From positions 1 through 64,000 of the forward strand of contig CAVUUV010000004.1 of the NCBI GenBank assembly GCA_963744905.1: a stretch of 64,000 bases of DNA, written 5' to 3'. Each line of letters begins with the position of its first letter. Position 1 is the first letter of the stretch. The DNA comes from DATFFO01 sp963744905. GTDB taxonomy: Bacteria; Actinomycetota; Acidimicrobiia; Spongiisociales; ZC4RG35. The notes beneath the pieces were generated by a model, which saw nothing but the letters and a program-made list of their open reading frames with translations, was not told the DNA's origin and did not search any database. Of the stretch, positions 34,124-42,491 are shown in pieces. The position numbers and the translations under genes are program-made.

Positions 34124-35249
34124 GCGCCTCCTCCACCAGCTCATCGAACAGGCCCACCACGCGATCGTCCGAGGCATCCACTTCGGCCAGGTACTCGACC
34201 AGAAGCTCGTGATGCGTGCGCCCCCGACGTCGGGGCCGCACCTGGGAATCGGCGTGTCGACGTCCCGGGTCCAGAATCACATCCACCGCCTGGGGGACCA
34301 GGACCCGCACCGCATCCGAAAGCCCGGCCCGGGCCGGCTCGTCCAGGATCACTCGCACGTACTCGGAGGCGGCCACGTCGCCGGCGGCCGCCTCCACCTG
34401 CTCCAGAGTCCCCCTCAGAACCCGGAGCCGCCTCCCCTTCTGGAGAGGGTGGAACTCCACCTTCACCGGGATACCAGGCTCAGCGTCGATCAGCAGCACG
34501 CCCTTCCGGTCGTCCACCTCACCGAAGTCGAGCTGCAGCGGAGACCCCGAGTACCAGACCGGGGCCGTCGCCGGCATGCGCTGATGACGGTGCAGATGTC
34601 CGAGGGCCACATAGGAGAGATGAGGGGGAAAGGTCTGGGCGGGGATGGAGTAATCGAACACGGTGTGAGCCGACCGTTCCCCGCCCCCCACCTGGCCTCC
34701 GTGCACCATGACATGGCCCAGGACGATATTGACCTCGTCAATGCTCAGGTCCCGGCACAGGGCCGCCACGATGGCCGCCATCCGGTCGGCGTACTTGCCG
34801 CCGTGCTGATCGGCATCCAGCGACATCAGGTCGTCGGCCGTCACGATGGAGCGCTGGGACAGAAACGGGAGAAGGGCGACCCGTGCCCCGGGAACGGGTC
34901 GCACCACCCCACCTTCTTCCGGCCTGGACAGTGTCGAGCAGACCTTCACCCGGCCCAACTCCAGGAGCGGGGCGACCGCCTCCAGACGGCGAGGGTGGTC
35001 GTGGTTCCCGGCCACCATCACGACCGGCGCCACCTCGGCCAGACCCAACAATGTGCGATACACGAGCTCCTCGGCAGCTGGAGAGGGGCTGGAGGCGTCG
35101 AATTGGTCGCCCGCCACCAGGACCAGGTCGGCTGCGCTCTGGCGGGCGACGTCGACTATCTCGGCAAGAACGTCGGCCTGCTCGTCGTGGCGACTCCGCC
35201 CCCGGATCGTGCGGCCGACGTGCCAGTCGGCGGTGTGGACGATCTTCAC
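34113..35249 (-). CDS. sbcD: SbcD/Mre11-type exonuclease subunit
   Basis: A 378-residue metallophosphoesterase nuclease. The metal-binding motifs are all present: TADWHVG (6-12), AGDQFD (46-51), AGNHDHPRR (80-88), LGHVMVHGG (about 187) and ALGHLHRHQ (about 216). The C-terminal ~110 residues form the capping and Rad50-binding part. It forms the nuclease half of the SbcCD/MR complex that trims blocked or hairpin DNA ends. Its stop lies 11 bp inside the sbcC start, so the two are translationally coupled. Confidence 0.94.
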   Translation of the reverse strand: MKIVHTADWHVGRTIRGRSRHDEQADVLAEIVDVARQSAADLVLVAGDQFDASSPSPAAEELVYRTLLGLAEVAPVVMVAGNHDHPRRLEAVAPLLELGRVKVCSTLSRPEEGGVVRPVPGARVALLPFLSQRSIVTADDLMSLDADQHGGKYADRMAAIVAALCRDLSIDEVNIVLGHVMVHGGQVGGGERSAHTVFDYSIPAQTFPPHLSYVALGHLHRHQRMPATAPVWYSGSPLQLDFGEVDDRKGVLLIDAEPGIPVKVEFHPLQKGRRLRVLRGTLEQVEAAAGDVAASEYVRVILDEPARAGLSDAVRVLVPQAVDVILDPGRRHADSQVRPRRRGRTHHELLVEYLAEVDASDDRVVGLFDELVEEAHEA

Positions 35250-35321
35250 TCACCGCGAGAGTAGGGACAGCGAGTGACACTTCCTGGGGTTTGGCCCGGT
35301 TCGCCCCTGGCCCCGGGGGAC

Positions 35322-35990
35322 TCAGGGCGGTGTGGTCAGCTCGCTGGCCCGGGTCCCATCCGGCCAGAAGACCGTGATCCTCGCCGAGGGCGGACCGTGC
35401 CACTCGTAGTAGGAGATGGTCGAGGCGGCCGGGGGTCGGATAACGTACACCGTCCCGTCGGACAGCTCCACCACTGTGGCCGAGGCCCCGGGGGCATGGC
35501 GCACTTCTATCGCGTTGACCCCCTTCTCCTCACTGCTGTACCCAAATCCCCTGAGACGATTCTGACTCCAGTCATCGGCGCTCCCGCACCCCCATCCCTG
35601 GGGAACCTTCCCGACGGCCATCACCGCGTCGCAGGTCAAGTTGCCTTCCCCGGGGGCGGCATCGGGCAGGGCCGATCCATCTTCCTCCCATGTCAGCAGT
35701 GCTTTGAGGCCATTCACCCCGGCCACGTACCCCTCCACCCGTCCCGATCCCTCGATGTATCCCGCCCGGTCTCGGAGGAAGGAGAGCTGGTCTGGAGTGG
35801 GGTTCCCTCCCGACTGCATCACGACGGTTCGGGCCCCCGCCGGTATGGTCATTGGCCCGGGTCCCAGGTTGACGGGCGGCGGCGGTGCGGTGGTGGTGAC
35901 GACGCCGTCCCGCTCGCCGCCCTCGAAATCGACTCGCGCGATGCAGGCCGTCAGGAGCAGGCAGAAGAAGAGCAGCACGGCGCGCATCAT
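35322..35990 (-). CDS. Predicted lipoprotein of unknown function
   Basis: About 222 residues. ATG 35990 (or 35987) directly follows AGGGGAG; the open frame extends further up only because it reads through a MITE. A signal peptide with lipobox (LLLTAC, about residue 15) is followed by a short acidic and Thr/Pro-rich linker (VVTTTAPPPPPV) and a mostly beta-like domain with paired cysteines (NLTCDAVMAV; GWGCGSADD). The C-terminal half contains YYEWHGPPSARITVFWPDG. I do not recognise the family. It sits between HerA and SbcD, and its place there may be coincidental since an extracytoplasmic protein is not expected in a DNA repair operon. Confidence 0.7.
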   Translation of the reverse strand: MMRAVLLFFCLLLTACIARVDFEGGERDGVVTTTAPPPPVNLGPGPMTIPAGARTVVMQSGGNPTPDQLSFLRDRAGYIEGSGRVEGYVAGVNGLKALLTWEEDGSALPDAAPGEGNLTCDAVMAVGKVPQGWGCGSADDWSQNRLRGFGYSSEEKGVNAIEVRHAPGASATVVELSDGTVYVIRPPAASTISYYEWHGPPSARITVFWPDGTRASELTTPP

Positions 35991-36007
35991 CTCCCCTGGC
36001 AGGCTAA

Positions 36008-36169
36008 GGAGCCTGTTGGATAATGCCGTTGCTCGGATTGGCGGCCAGGCGCGCCAGCCGCAAGGCCGAGGTTTCGCCACTCCTTGTGCCGGAATGGCGG
36101 GGCCGAGAACGCAGTGGGTGGTGATGCATGGTCGCCAAGATGGGTGACATGCATTGTTCAACAGGCTCC
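36008..36169. mobile_element. 162-bp MITE-like element, copy 1
   Basis: Terminal inverted repeats read GGAGCCTGTTGGATAATGC at the left and, reverse-complemented, GGAGCCTGTTGAACAATGC at the right. Taking the ends one base further in, the element is flanked by a perfect 5-bp duplication CTAAG (36004-36008 and 36169-36173). It has no gene of its own. A second copy of identical length with three mismatches lies at 43620-43781. It separates herA from the lipoprotein gene. Confidence 0.88.
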
Positions 36170-36196
36170 TAAGCGACGCACCGCCCAGGATAGGGC

Positions 36197-37879
36197 TCAG
36201 TCGATGCCCTCGAACGGGTCTTCAGGGGAATCACCGCTCCCGTTCGGGTGCAGCGCCTCCGACGGCCTGGTGGCCCAAGCCGGGAACGGGAACTCGGCCA
36301 CCATCGGCACAGGCAGCTCCGGCTGGGAGATGAGCATGGTGCCCGGCTTGATGATGGTGGCCCGCTGGCGGTGCACCGGGGGAAGGAACCCGTACTCCTC
36401 CCGGGAGGCCTCGGCCGAATCGAGCCGGCCCACGACCCGTATGGATGAATTGGCGATGATTCGACGCTCTACCTCGGAAGCCGTCTGCTGGGCTCCGATG
36501 AGAATGATGCCCAGGCTGCGCCCCCGCTCGGCAACGTCCAGCAGGATCTCCTTGATGGGGCTGGACCCCTCCCGGGGGGCGTATTTGTTCAACTCGTCCA
36601 GCACCACGAACAGCAGGTCGTCGTCGCCCTGACGCCCGGCTCTCTCCTTCATGTCGAAGGCCCGTCGCACGGTGACGCCCACCACGAAACGCTTGGCCCG
36701 GTCGTTGAGATTGTGGAGGTCGACCACCGTCACCTGATTGTGATCGGTGGTGACGCGGTGGCGGTCCGGATTCGAAAGGTTCCCCCGTACCAGCCGTTCG
36801 ACATGGCGCACCGCAGAGTTGAGGCGCCGAACGAAGGCGTTGACGGTGCCCCGCCCGATGGCGGTCCCGGCCCAGATGGGGCCGTCCTCCTCGCTGGTGA
36901 CCTTGTCGGTGATCAACTCGGCCAGGGCCCGGAACGTTCGCACCGTGACCCCCTCGATCACCACCGAACCGTCGTCGGTGGCGGTGGCGCGGTGGAGCTG
37001 AGCCATCACCGAGTACAGCACCATCGTGTACTGGGCCCGATCGTCCTCGGCGTCCGCGAACAGGAAGGGGAGAAGATCCTCGTGGCAGAACTCCGCCAGA
37101 CTCCAACAGAAGCTGGTGACGTCCGAACGGGAGTAGACGTCGGCCCTGAGAGTCTCCGAGTCGAGACGGGGCGGGGCATAGAAACCGACTGATTTGAACG
37201 GCGACGCCGGGAGTCCCAAAGCTCGATAGCGAACGACCTGGTCGTCCTCGATGACCGAGTTGGCCCGATCGAGATGGAGGAGGTCCTCCCCCTTGACGTT
37301 GAAGATCAATGCCTTGGTGTTGACGGATGCCGCTCCCAGGACTCCACCGGTGAAGAGGGAGTGGAGGAGAAACGTGGCAAAGGTGGTCTTGGTCGCCACA
37401 CCCGAGACCCCGGAGATGTTGACGTGGGCGCCCCGCTCACCGTTGAGGAACTCGAAGTTGACGAACAACGGCTCGTCGTCGCGGGTGAGGCCTACCGCCA
37501 GCCGTCGCTCCATGCGGTCGAAGAAGAGGGCCTTGTCGCGTTCGTCACCCTCGGCCCGGGCCACAGGCTGGCCGGGCCGGGGAGGCACGAACACCTCGGG
37601 CTCGAAACGGGTGGCCGTGACCCGCGCCGCCTCGGCCACCTCGGCGGGAAGAACCCCCGCCGAGATCAGGAACACGTCCGAGTCGAATCGGGCTCCCTCG
37701 TGACGGGCCCGGACCTGTCCCACCATCCCGTACACCTTCACCGCCTCCCCGGTGGGAAGGACCCGCTCCAGAGCGACGACGTCATCGAGCTGGAGATACT
37801 CCCCTTCCGCCACCGCCACCCAGAACTCGAGCGGGGTGGCGTCTTCGGTCCCGATCACCCGGCCCACCATGTCAGTCAT
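36197..37879 (-). CDS. herA: HerA-type DNA translocase ATPase (DUF87 family), divergent Walker A
   Basis: About 560 residues from ATG 37879 (ATG 37870 also possible). The N-terminal ~100 residues are the beta-barrel HAS domain (MVGRVIGTEDATPLEFWVAV, VALERVLPTGEAVKVYGMV). The ATPase core has GVSGVATKTTF (157-167) at the P-loop position, with Thr where Gly precedes the Lys, Walker B FVVLDELNKYAP (Asp428, Glu429), and the HerA-typical IILIGAQQTASEVERRIIAN and VVGRLDSAEA with a likely arginine finger. HerA forms a hexameric ring that powers NurA in resecting DNA ends. NurA-like, Mre11 and Rad50 genes lie downstream on the strand. Confidence 0.82.
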   Translation of the reverse strand: MTDMVGRVIGTEDATPLEFWVAVAEGEYLQLDDVVALERVLPTGEAVKVYGMVGQVRARHEGARFDSDVFLISAGVLPAEVAEAARVTATRFEPEVFVPPRPGQPVARAEGDERDKALFFDRMERRLAVGLTRDDEPLFVNFEFLNGERGAHVNISGVSGVATKTTFATFLLHSLFTGGVLGAASVNTKALIFNVKGEDLLHLDRANSVIEDDQVVRYRALGLPASPFKSVGFYAPPRLDSETLRADVYSRSDVTSFCWSLAEFCHEDLLPFLFADAEDDRAQYTMVLYSVMAQLHRATATDDGSVVIEGVTVRTFRALAELITDKVTSEEDGPIWAGTAIGRGTVNAFVRRLNSAVRHVERLVRGNLSNPDRHRVTTDHNQVTVVDLHNLNDRAKRFVVGVTVRRAFDMKERAGRQGDDDLLFVVLDELNKYAPREGSSPIKEILLDVAERGRSLGIILIGAQQTASEVERRIIANSSIRVVGRLDSAEASREEYGFLPPVHRQRATIIKPGTMLISQPELPVPMVAEFPFPAWATRPSEALHPNGSGDSPEDPFEGID

Positions 37880-37964
37880 CGCCAGGCGAGCGTAGCCCGG
37901 GGGTGTGACGGCTCCAGGAATCAGGGCGATGGGAAGGCCGAGCCGGAGTGCCATCCTGGTCTCC

Positions 37965-39113
37965 ATGAGCATGGTGGTGTTTCCGTTCAAGAGCGAGGAC
38001 GCCGCTCAGGCCGGGTCCAATCTCAGCGTCGCCGCTCACCATCGGCGGGTTTCACGGGTTCTGGCGGTGGGCGCCTCCGACAACGCCACTTTCTCGGCCC
38101 TGGGCTCCGCAGCAGGAGACATTGCCCGGGCTTCGGGAACCCCGGTCGAGGTGATCGTTCAGGACCGTTGGGGAGCCCGCCGGCCGGGCAAGGGAGACGG
38201 AATCAACACGGGGCTGTGTCGCTTCCTCGACTCCGACGAGCAACGCCTCCACTTCTACGACGCCGACATATACAACTTCGCCCCGGCCTGGATCGACGGC
38301 GCCGAGCGAGCTGCCGACCGGGGCTTCGGAATCGTTCGCCACTACTTCCCCCGCGCCTCCACCGACGCCATGATCACCTCGATGATCACCCGACCGGGAT
38401 TCGCCCTCACCCACCCCCGGTCGATCCTGTGGCAGATCCACCAGCCACTGGGGGGAGAGTTCCTGATCCGGCGAGACGTGGCCCAAACCCTTTGGGAGGA
38501 TCGCATGGTGCGGCAGTGGTCGGACTGGGGGATCGACACCGTCCTCACCTTCGCCATGGCCTCCACCGGTTTGCCGATCTATGAGCACTATGTGGCGGCC
38601 GGGAAGCAGCATGCCCTCTACGGCTCTCTCGAGGATCTGCGGGAGATGGTTGTGGAGTGCTTCGAAGCCGTCCTTCACCTGGCCGGTCTCCCCTCTCCCG
38701 ATCCGGTTGATCATCAGGTCGAACCGGGGAGCCGCCCCCCGGCGGAGATAACGGAGACCGTGGCTTTCGATCCCGAGGCCACCCTGCATGCCCTCGCCAC
38801 CCCCTGGAGCGGCGCCGAGGTGAGGGCGGCAGCCGCACTACCCGACTCGATCGCCACGCCCCTTCGGGCCAACGTGGCCCGCCCCTCGTTCTCTTTCCTC
38901 GATGCCGAAAGGTGGTACCGGGTACTCGAGGCCCTGCTGGAGCGTTATCAGCCCAACCAGCCCGGCTGGGCCGGGGTGCTGTTTCGCCTGTGGACGGCAC
39001 GGGTGCTGGCCTACACCACCAGCACCGCCCTGGCCGGCCACGAGAGGGCGATGCTCATGCTGGACCGGACCGTGGAGGATTACGCCCGCCGGGCCGGGAA
39101 CCGCCAGGCCTGA
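37965..39113 (+). CDS. mgs: Mannosylglycerate synthase (GT78)
   Basis: A 382-residue retaining GT-A glycosyltransferase that condenses GDP-mannose and D-glycerate to mannosylglycerate in one step. The start MSMVVFPFK matches the known N-terminus of the Rhodothermus enzyme family. Diagnostic blocks are RPGKGDGINT, the metal-binding DAD at 99-101 (HFYDADIYNF), VRHYFPRASTDAMIT, HQPLGGEFLIRRDV, SDWGIDTVLTF and GKQHALYGSLEDLR. The match extends through the C-terminal helical part (FRLWTARVLAYTTSTALAG). It is divergent from herA with an 85-bp gap. Mannosylglycerate is a compatible solute for heat or salt stress. Confidence 0.88.
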   Translation: MSMVVFPFKSEDAAQAGSNLSVAAHHRRVSRVLAVGASDNATFSALGSAAGDIARASGTPVEVIVQDRWGARRPGKGDGINTGLCRFLDSDEQRLHFYDADIYNFAPAWIDGAERAADRGFGIVRHYFPRASTDAMITSMITRPGFALTHPRSILWQIHQPLGGEFLIRRDVAQTLWEDRMVRQWSDWGIDTVLTFAMASTGLPIYEHYVAAGKQHALYGSLEDLREMVVECFEAVLHLAGLPSPDPVDHQVEPGSRPPAEITETVAFDPEATLHALATPWSGAEVRAAAALPDSIATPLRANVARPSFSFLDAERWYRVLEALLERYQPNQPGWAGVLFRLWTARVLAYTTSTALAGHERAMLMLDRTVEDYARRAGNRQA

Positions 39114-39204
39114 GAGATCCGCGTCTGGGGGTTGCAGGGTGTGTGGCTCACGCCTCCCAACGGAGGGACGATCATCGCGGCCCGGACGGAGGGGTTCAAC
39201 GCCA
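39114..39204. other. Convergent 3' gap between mgs and the HIT gene
   Basis: A 91-bp gap. A weak hairpin CCTCC-CAAC-GGAGG (39153-39166) is the only structure visible and might serve as a bidirectional terminator. Confidence 0.3.
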
Positions 39205-39609
39205 TCAACCGCCCTGGGGAAGCCTGGTCCTGATCGCCTCGGCTGCCCGCTCCAGCTCCTGACGCTCCACCGACGAGGCAGCGTTGGCGAAATCCAGGTC
39301 GTGCACCCCGTCGATGGGAACGACATGAATGTGGAGGTGAGGAACCTCCAGCCCGGCGATCATCAGACCGACCTTGGCGGGCTGAAACGCCTCCTGCTGG
39401 GCCCGGCCCACCATCTGAGCCACCGAGAACATGTGATCCCTCAGCTCGCCGGGACAGTCGATCCAATGGTCGATCTCCTCCCGGGACACGACCAGGACAT
39501 GTCCGGCCCGCAGCGGGTTGATGGACATGAACGCCACACACAGGTCGTCCTTCCACACGAACGTCCCGGGAATCTCGCCGTTGATGATGCGGGTGAAGAT
39601 CGTCGCCAT
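39205..39609 (-). CDS. HIT-family nucleotide hydrolase/transferase
   Basis: A 134-residue protein with the histidine triad HLHIHVVP (His91, His93, His95, the second His being the usual nucleophile region) and the N-terminal IFTRIINGEIPGTFVW strand block common to HINT/HIT proteins. Members hydrolyse purine nucleotide phosphoramidates or related AMP conjugates. It is divergent from a GNAT acetyltransferase (27-bp gap). Its biological substrate is unknown. Confidence 0.9.
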   Translation of the reverse strand: MATIFTRIINGEIPGTFVWKDDLCVAFMSINPLRAGHVLVVSREEIDHWIDCPGELRDHMFSVAQMVGRAQQEAFQPAKVGLMIAGLEVPHLHIHVVPIDGVHDLDFANAASSVERQELERAAEAIRTRLPQGG

Positions 39610-39636
39610 GAGCCGAGGGTACCGTGGTGGGCCATC

Positions 39637-40131
39637 ATGGCCTTGCCCACGCCCGAGCTACGGCCGGCGTCACCCGACGATCCCGATGCCACGAGACTGA
39701 TAGACGAGCTCAACGCCGAGCTCGACGCCCTGTACCGGCCGGACGACAACCACTTCTCTCTCGACCGGTCCGAGGTGGCCGAAGGCAGAGGCGCCTTCTT
39801 CGTCGCCTTCCTGGAGGGACAGCCGGTGGGGTGCGGCGCCGTCCGACTCATCGGAGAAGCCCGGGCCGAGATCAAGCGCATGTACGTACGGCCGAACGTG
39901 CGAGGACGGGGGGTGGGGCGTGCGCTGCTGAACCGTCTGGAATCGAAGGCCAGCGCTCTGGGTGCGACCTCGCTGGTGCTGGAAATGGGCGACAGCCAGC
40001 CCGGTGCGGACGCCCTCTACCGGGGGGCCGGATTCCGGGAGATCCCGTGTTGGGGCGAGTATCTCGCCACGCCGGCCAGCGTTTGTCTCGGAAAGCGGAT
40101 TTCCCGACGTGGAGGCGTGGGCGATGTTTGA
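39637..40131 (+). CDS. GNAT-family N-acetyltransferase
   Basis: A 164-residue protein from ATG 39637. The acetyl-CoA motif A is IKRMYVRPNVRGRGVGRALL (the R/Q-x-x-G-x-G/A loop), preceded by GCGAVRLIGEARAE and followed by LYRGAGFREIPCWGEY, the usual motif B. This pattern matches single-domain GNATs of the PhnO/RimI-like type that acetylate small amines or amino acids. The substrate is unknown. Confidence 0.85.
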   Translation: MALPTPELRPASPDDPDATRLIDELNAELDALYRPDDNHFSLDRSEVAEGRGAFFVAFLEGQPVGCGAVRLIGEARAEIKRMYVRPNVRGRGVGRALLNRLESKASALGATSLVLEMGDSQPGADALYRGAGFREIPCWGEYLATPASVCLGKRISRRGGVGDV

Positions 40132-40182
40132 GCGACGACGGTCAGTGGTAATGCCCGTACACAGCGCCACGAAGGAGCCGTC

Positions 40183-40590
40183 ATGGCTACCGACGCCCAG
40201 GCCGCCCGATCCAGGGTGCGGTGGACGAGCGGAATCAACATCGCCGCCGGCATATGGCTGGCCATTGCCCCGTTCACGTTCGGCTACTCAAACGTCACCG
40301 GCGCCGACTGGAACGACATTCTGGTGGGTGTCGTCGTGGCAATCCTCGCCTGGATTCGCGTCGGAAGCCCTCTGCGCAACGACGGCGTCAGCTGGACGAA
40401 TCTGGTCCTGGGCGTGTGGCTGTTACTGGCCCCCTTCGTGATCGGCTATTGGTCAACCACGGCCGCCCTGTGGAATGACGTCATCATCGGCCTCATCGTC
40501 GCCGTCCTGGCCGCGACGAGCGTTGTCTCCAGCCAGGGTTATCAGCCCGAGCACCGGTCCCCAGCCGATGACCGGCTGACCGCCCTCTGA
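40183..40590 (+). CDS. SPW-repeat membrane protein
   Basis: A 135-residue, four-helix membrane protein containing two SPW repeats: WTSGINIAAGIWLAIAPF...WNDILVG and WTNLVLGVWLLLAPFVIGYW...WNDVIIG. The family is common in actinobacteria and has no established function. The C-terminus is hydrophilic (EHRSPADDRL). Confidence 0.85.
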   Translation: MATDAQAARSRVRWTSGINIAAGIWLAIAPFTFGYSNVTGADWNDILVGVVVAILAWIRVGSPLRNDGVSWTNLVLGVWLLLAPFVIGYWSTTAALWNDVIIGLIVAVLAATSVVSSQGYQPEHRSPADDRLTAL

Positions 40591-40598
40591 AGCGGGGC

Positions 40599-41797
40599 TC
40601 AGCGGACCGGAACCAGCTTCAGGATCTGACCGGTGGTGAGTATGTAGGCCTCACCGACACCGTCGACTCCGAACGAGACGACCTGTCCTCGAACTCCTAC
40701 GTCGTCGGTGTGGTCCTCCACCTCGCCCGAAGGGTCGACGGAGCGCAGGAACCCGGCGCAAAAGTCCGAGAAGAGGAACCGGCCGGTCAACTCGGGAATC
40801 GCCTGTCCCCGATAAACCACTCCGCCGGTGACCGAACAGGTTCCCGAATCGCTGCGGGGTATCTCGACCAGAGGCATGGTGAATCCGGACGTGTCACAGG
40901 TTTGGGCCTGATAGCAGTGATTCCCCTCGACGATCGGCCACCCGTAGTTGAGCCCCTGATCGGTGATCGGAGCCAGGTCGATCTCCTCGTAGGAGTTCTG
41001 ACCCACGTCCCCGATCCAGACCCGGTCGCCATCGATCCAGAACCGCCAGGGATTCCGGAGGCCGTGTTGCCACAGGGTTGCTTCACCCGTGTCCACGTCG
41101 ATCCTGACTATCCCCCCGAGGAGGGTGTTCTGGTTCTGTCCGTTGCCGTAGCGATCGCCGGCGCCACCGCCATCACCCAGCCCCAGATACAGGGCGCCGT
41201 CGGGGCCGAACTGGATCATCCCCCCGTTGTGGTTGGAGGCAGGCTGGTCGACCGTCAGCAAGACATTCTCGGTTTCCCGATCGATCGGTGTACCGAAGGC
41301 GAACTCCGATACCACGGTGTCACCACTTCGATCGGTGTAATGAACGAAAAGGCGAGTCCCGTCGTGGGGGTGGCGGACCAGTCCCAGCAGGCCCCTCTCA
41401 CCCTCGGTGGTGGTGGAATCGGACAGGTCCAGGATCACGTCCCCGAGGCCGGTGGCCGACAGCGTCCGGACCAGGCCGGAACGCTGACCCACCAGTGCCA
41501 CCTGATCGCCGGGCCGCGCCGTCATCATGGTCGGAAAAGAGAGATCTGCGATCGGCTGGTAGCTGAGGCCCGACAGCGGAGGGAGAGTCGTCTGTGGAGC
41601 CGTCGACTGCAGTTGATGTAGGCGGGGAGGTGGACGGAGCCGCGGTAACCGGGGAGACCTGGGCTACTCGCAGCCCGCAGCGATGTGTTGGGGCGTGAGG
41701 TCGACGACGTCTTCGAATTGGAGTCGACGGACGGCTGACAGGCAGCCCCGGCCGTGATCAGAACCAACAACGTGGCTCCCCACACCCAGGACCGCAT
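40599..41797 (-). pseudogene. PQQ-dependent sugar dehydrogenase-like (Gdh/Hhip beta-propeller) lipoprotein, interrupted by a frameshift
   Basis: The N-terminus (from ATG 41797, or GTG 41824) is a lipoprotein signal with lipobox AGAAC. The catalytic propeller reads in another frame: PIADLSFPTMMTARPGD, then GERGLLGLVRHPHDGTRLF, NHNGGMIQFGPDGALYLGLG, LRNPWRFWIDG and GLNYGWPIVEGNHCY, typical of glucose/sorbosone dehydrogenases. The two parts are joined only if one base is added or two removed somewhere between about 41575 and 41740. Total span is 1199 bases, two more than a multiple of three. Either the gene is broken or the assembly has an error. Intact members oxidise sugars outside the membrane. 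Confidence 0.8.
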
Positions 41798-41861
41798 CGA
41801 GGATTCGGGCTCACGGGGGCTCACCCCGCCAAGGTAGTGAAGGCGGGTCAGTAGCGATCCC

Positions 41862-42491
41862 TCAGGCCCACAAGGCCGTACTCCAGCGAGCGAGAGCGGA
41901 TGAGATGGCCGGGTAAATCCCCGCCAACATGGTCAGCCCTATTACGGCCACGCCGATGACGGCGGGCCTCCCCAAGTCGCGGCGGGAGAGTCGCACCACC
42001 AGCCGACCCAGGACGACGCCCACCCCGGCCAGGCCGAGCAGGAAGGCCGCCAGTCCTCCCACGGCAGACCAGGGATCTCTGAGAGCGGCGTTGAGCACCT
42101 CTCCCAGGGAGGGGCCGACGCAGGGTCGCCAGGCCCAGGCCGTGCCCGCTCCCACCAGGAACACCGCGCCGACGGACGCCGTCCTGGCCGGCCCTCGTGA
42201 CCCGTTGCCCAGATGGCGCCGATGGCCCGGAGGCACGCCCACCCTGATTGAGCGAAGGACCACCCACCAAAACAATGCTCCCGCAGTGAGAACAAGGCCG
42301 GCGAGCCAGACCGGCGGCGATGCCAGCAGTCCGCTCGCCACCATCCCCGATGAGATCCACAGCGCAACCCAGAACGATGCCGGCGTCCACCAGCCTCCGG
42401 TTGACATCCCCACCGCCACCGCGGGAATCAGCACCGTCCAGGAGCAAGGCAGCACCGACTGGGTGATCCCCTCTACCAGAGCGCCGATCAT
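41862..42491 (-). CDS. CcdA/DsbD-like transmembrane thiol-redox protein
   Basis: A 209-residue six-helix membrane protein. Two cysteine-proline motifs mark the pair of reactive cysteines in the CcdA fold: VLPCSW (Cys16) and WRPCVGP (Cys124). Such proteins carry reducing equivalents from cytosolic thioredoxin across the membrane. The start overlaps the stop of the TlpA-like gene by four bases (ATGA at 42488-42491), so the two are coupled and TlpA-like is the likely partner. Confidence 0.78.
   Translation of the reverse strand: MIGALVEGITQSVLPCSWTVLIPAVAVGMSTGGWWTPASFWVALWISSGMVASGLLASPPVWLAGLVLTAGALFWWVVLRSIRVGVPPGHRRHLGNGSRGPARTASVGAVFLVGAGTAWAWRPCVGPSLGEVLNAALRDPWSAVGGLAAFLLGLAGVGVVLGRLVVRLSRRDLGRPAVIGVAVIGLTMLAGIYPAISSALARWSTALWA

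Noticed and set aside
32231..34711. 826-codon open frame on + antisense to sbcC and sbcD
   Set aside because: It mirrors the coiled-coil codons of sbcC and shows no domain; its length is a composition artefact.
36009..36168. MITE treated as part of the N-terminus of the lipoprotein gene
   Set aside because: The frame runs through the element by chance; the lipoprotein signal and ribosome site start at 35987-35990 and the same sequence occurs again at 43.6 kb.
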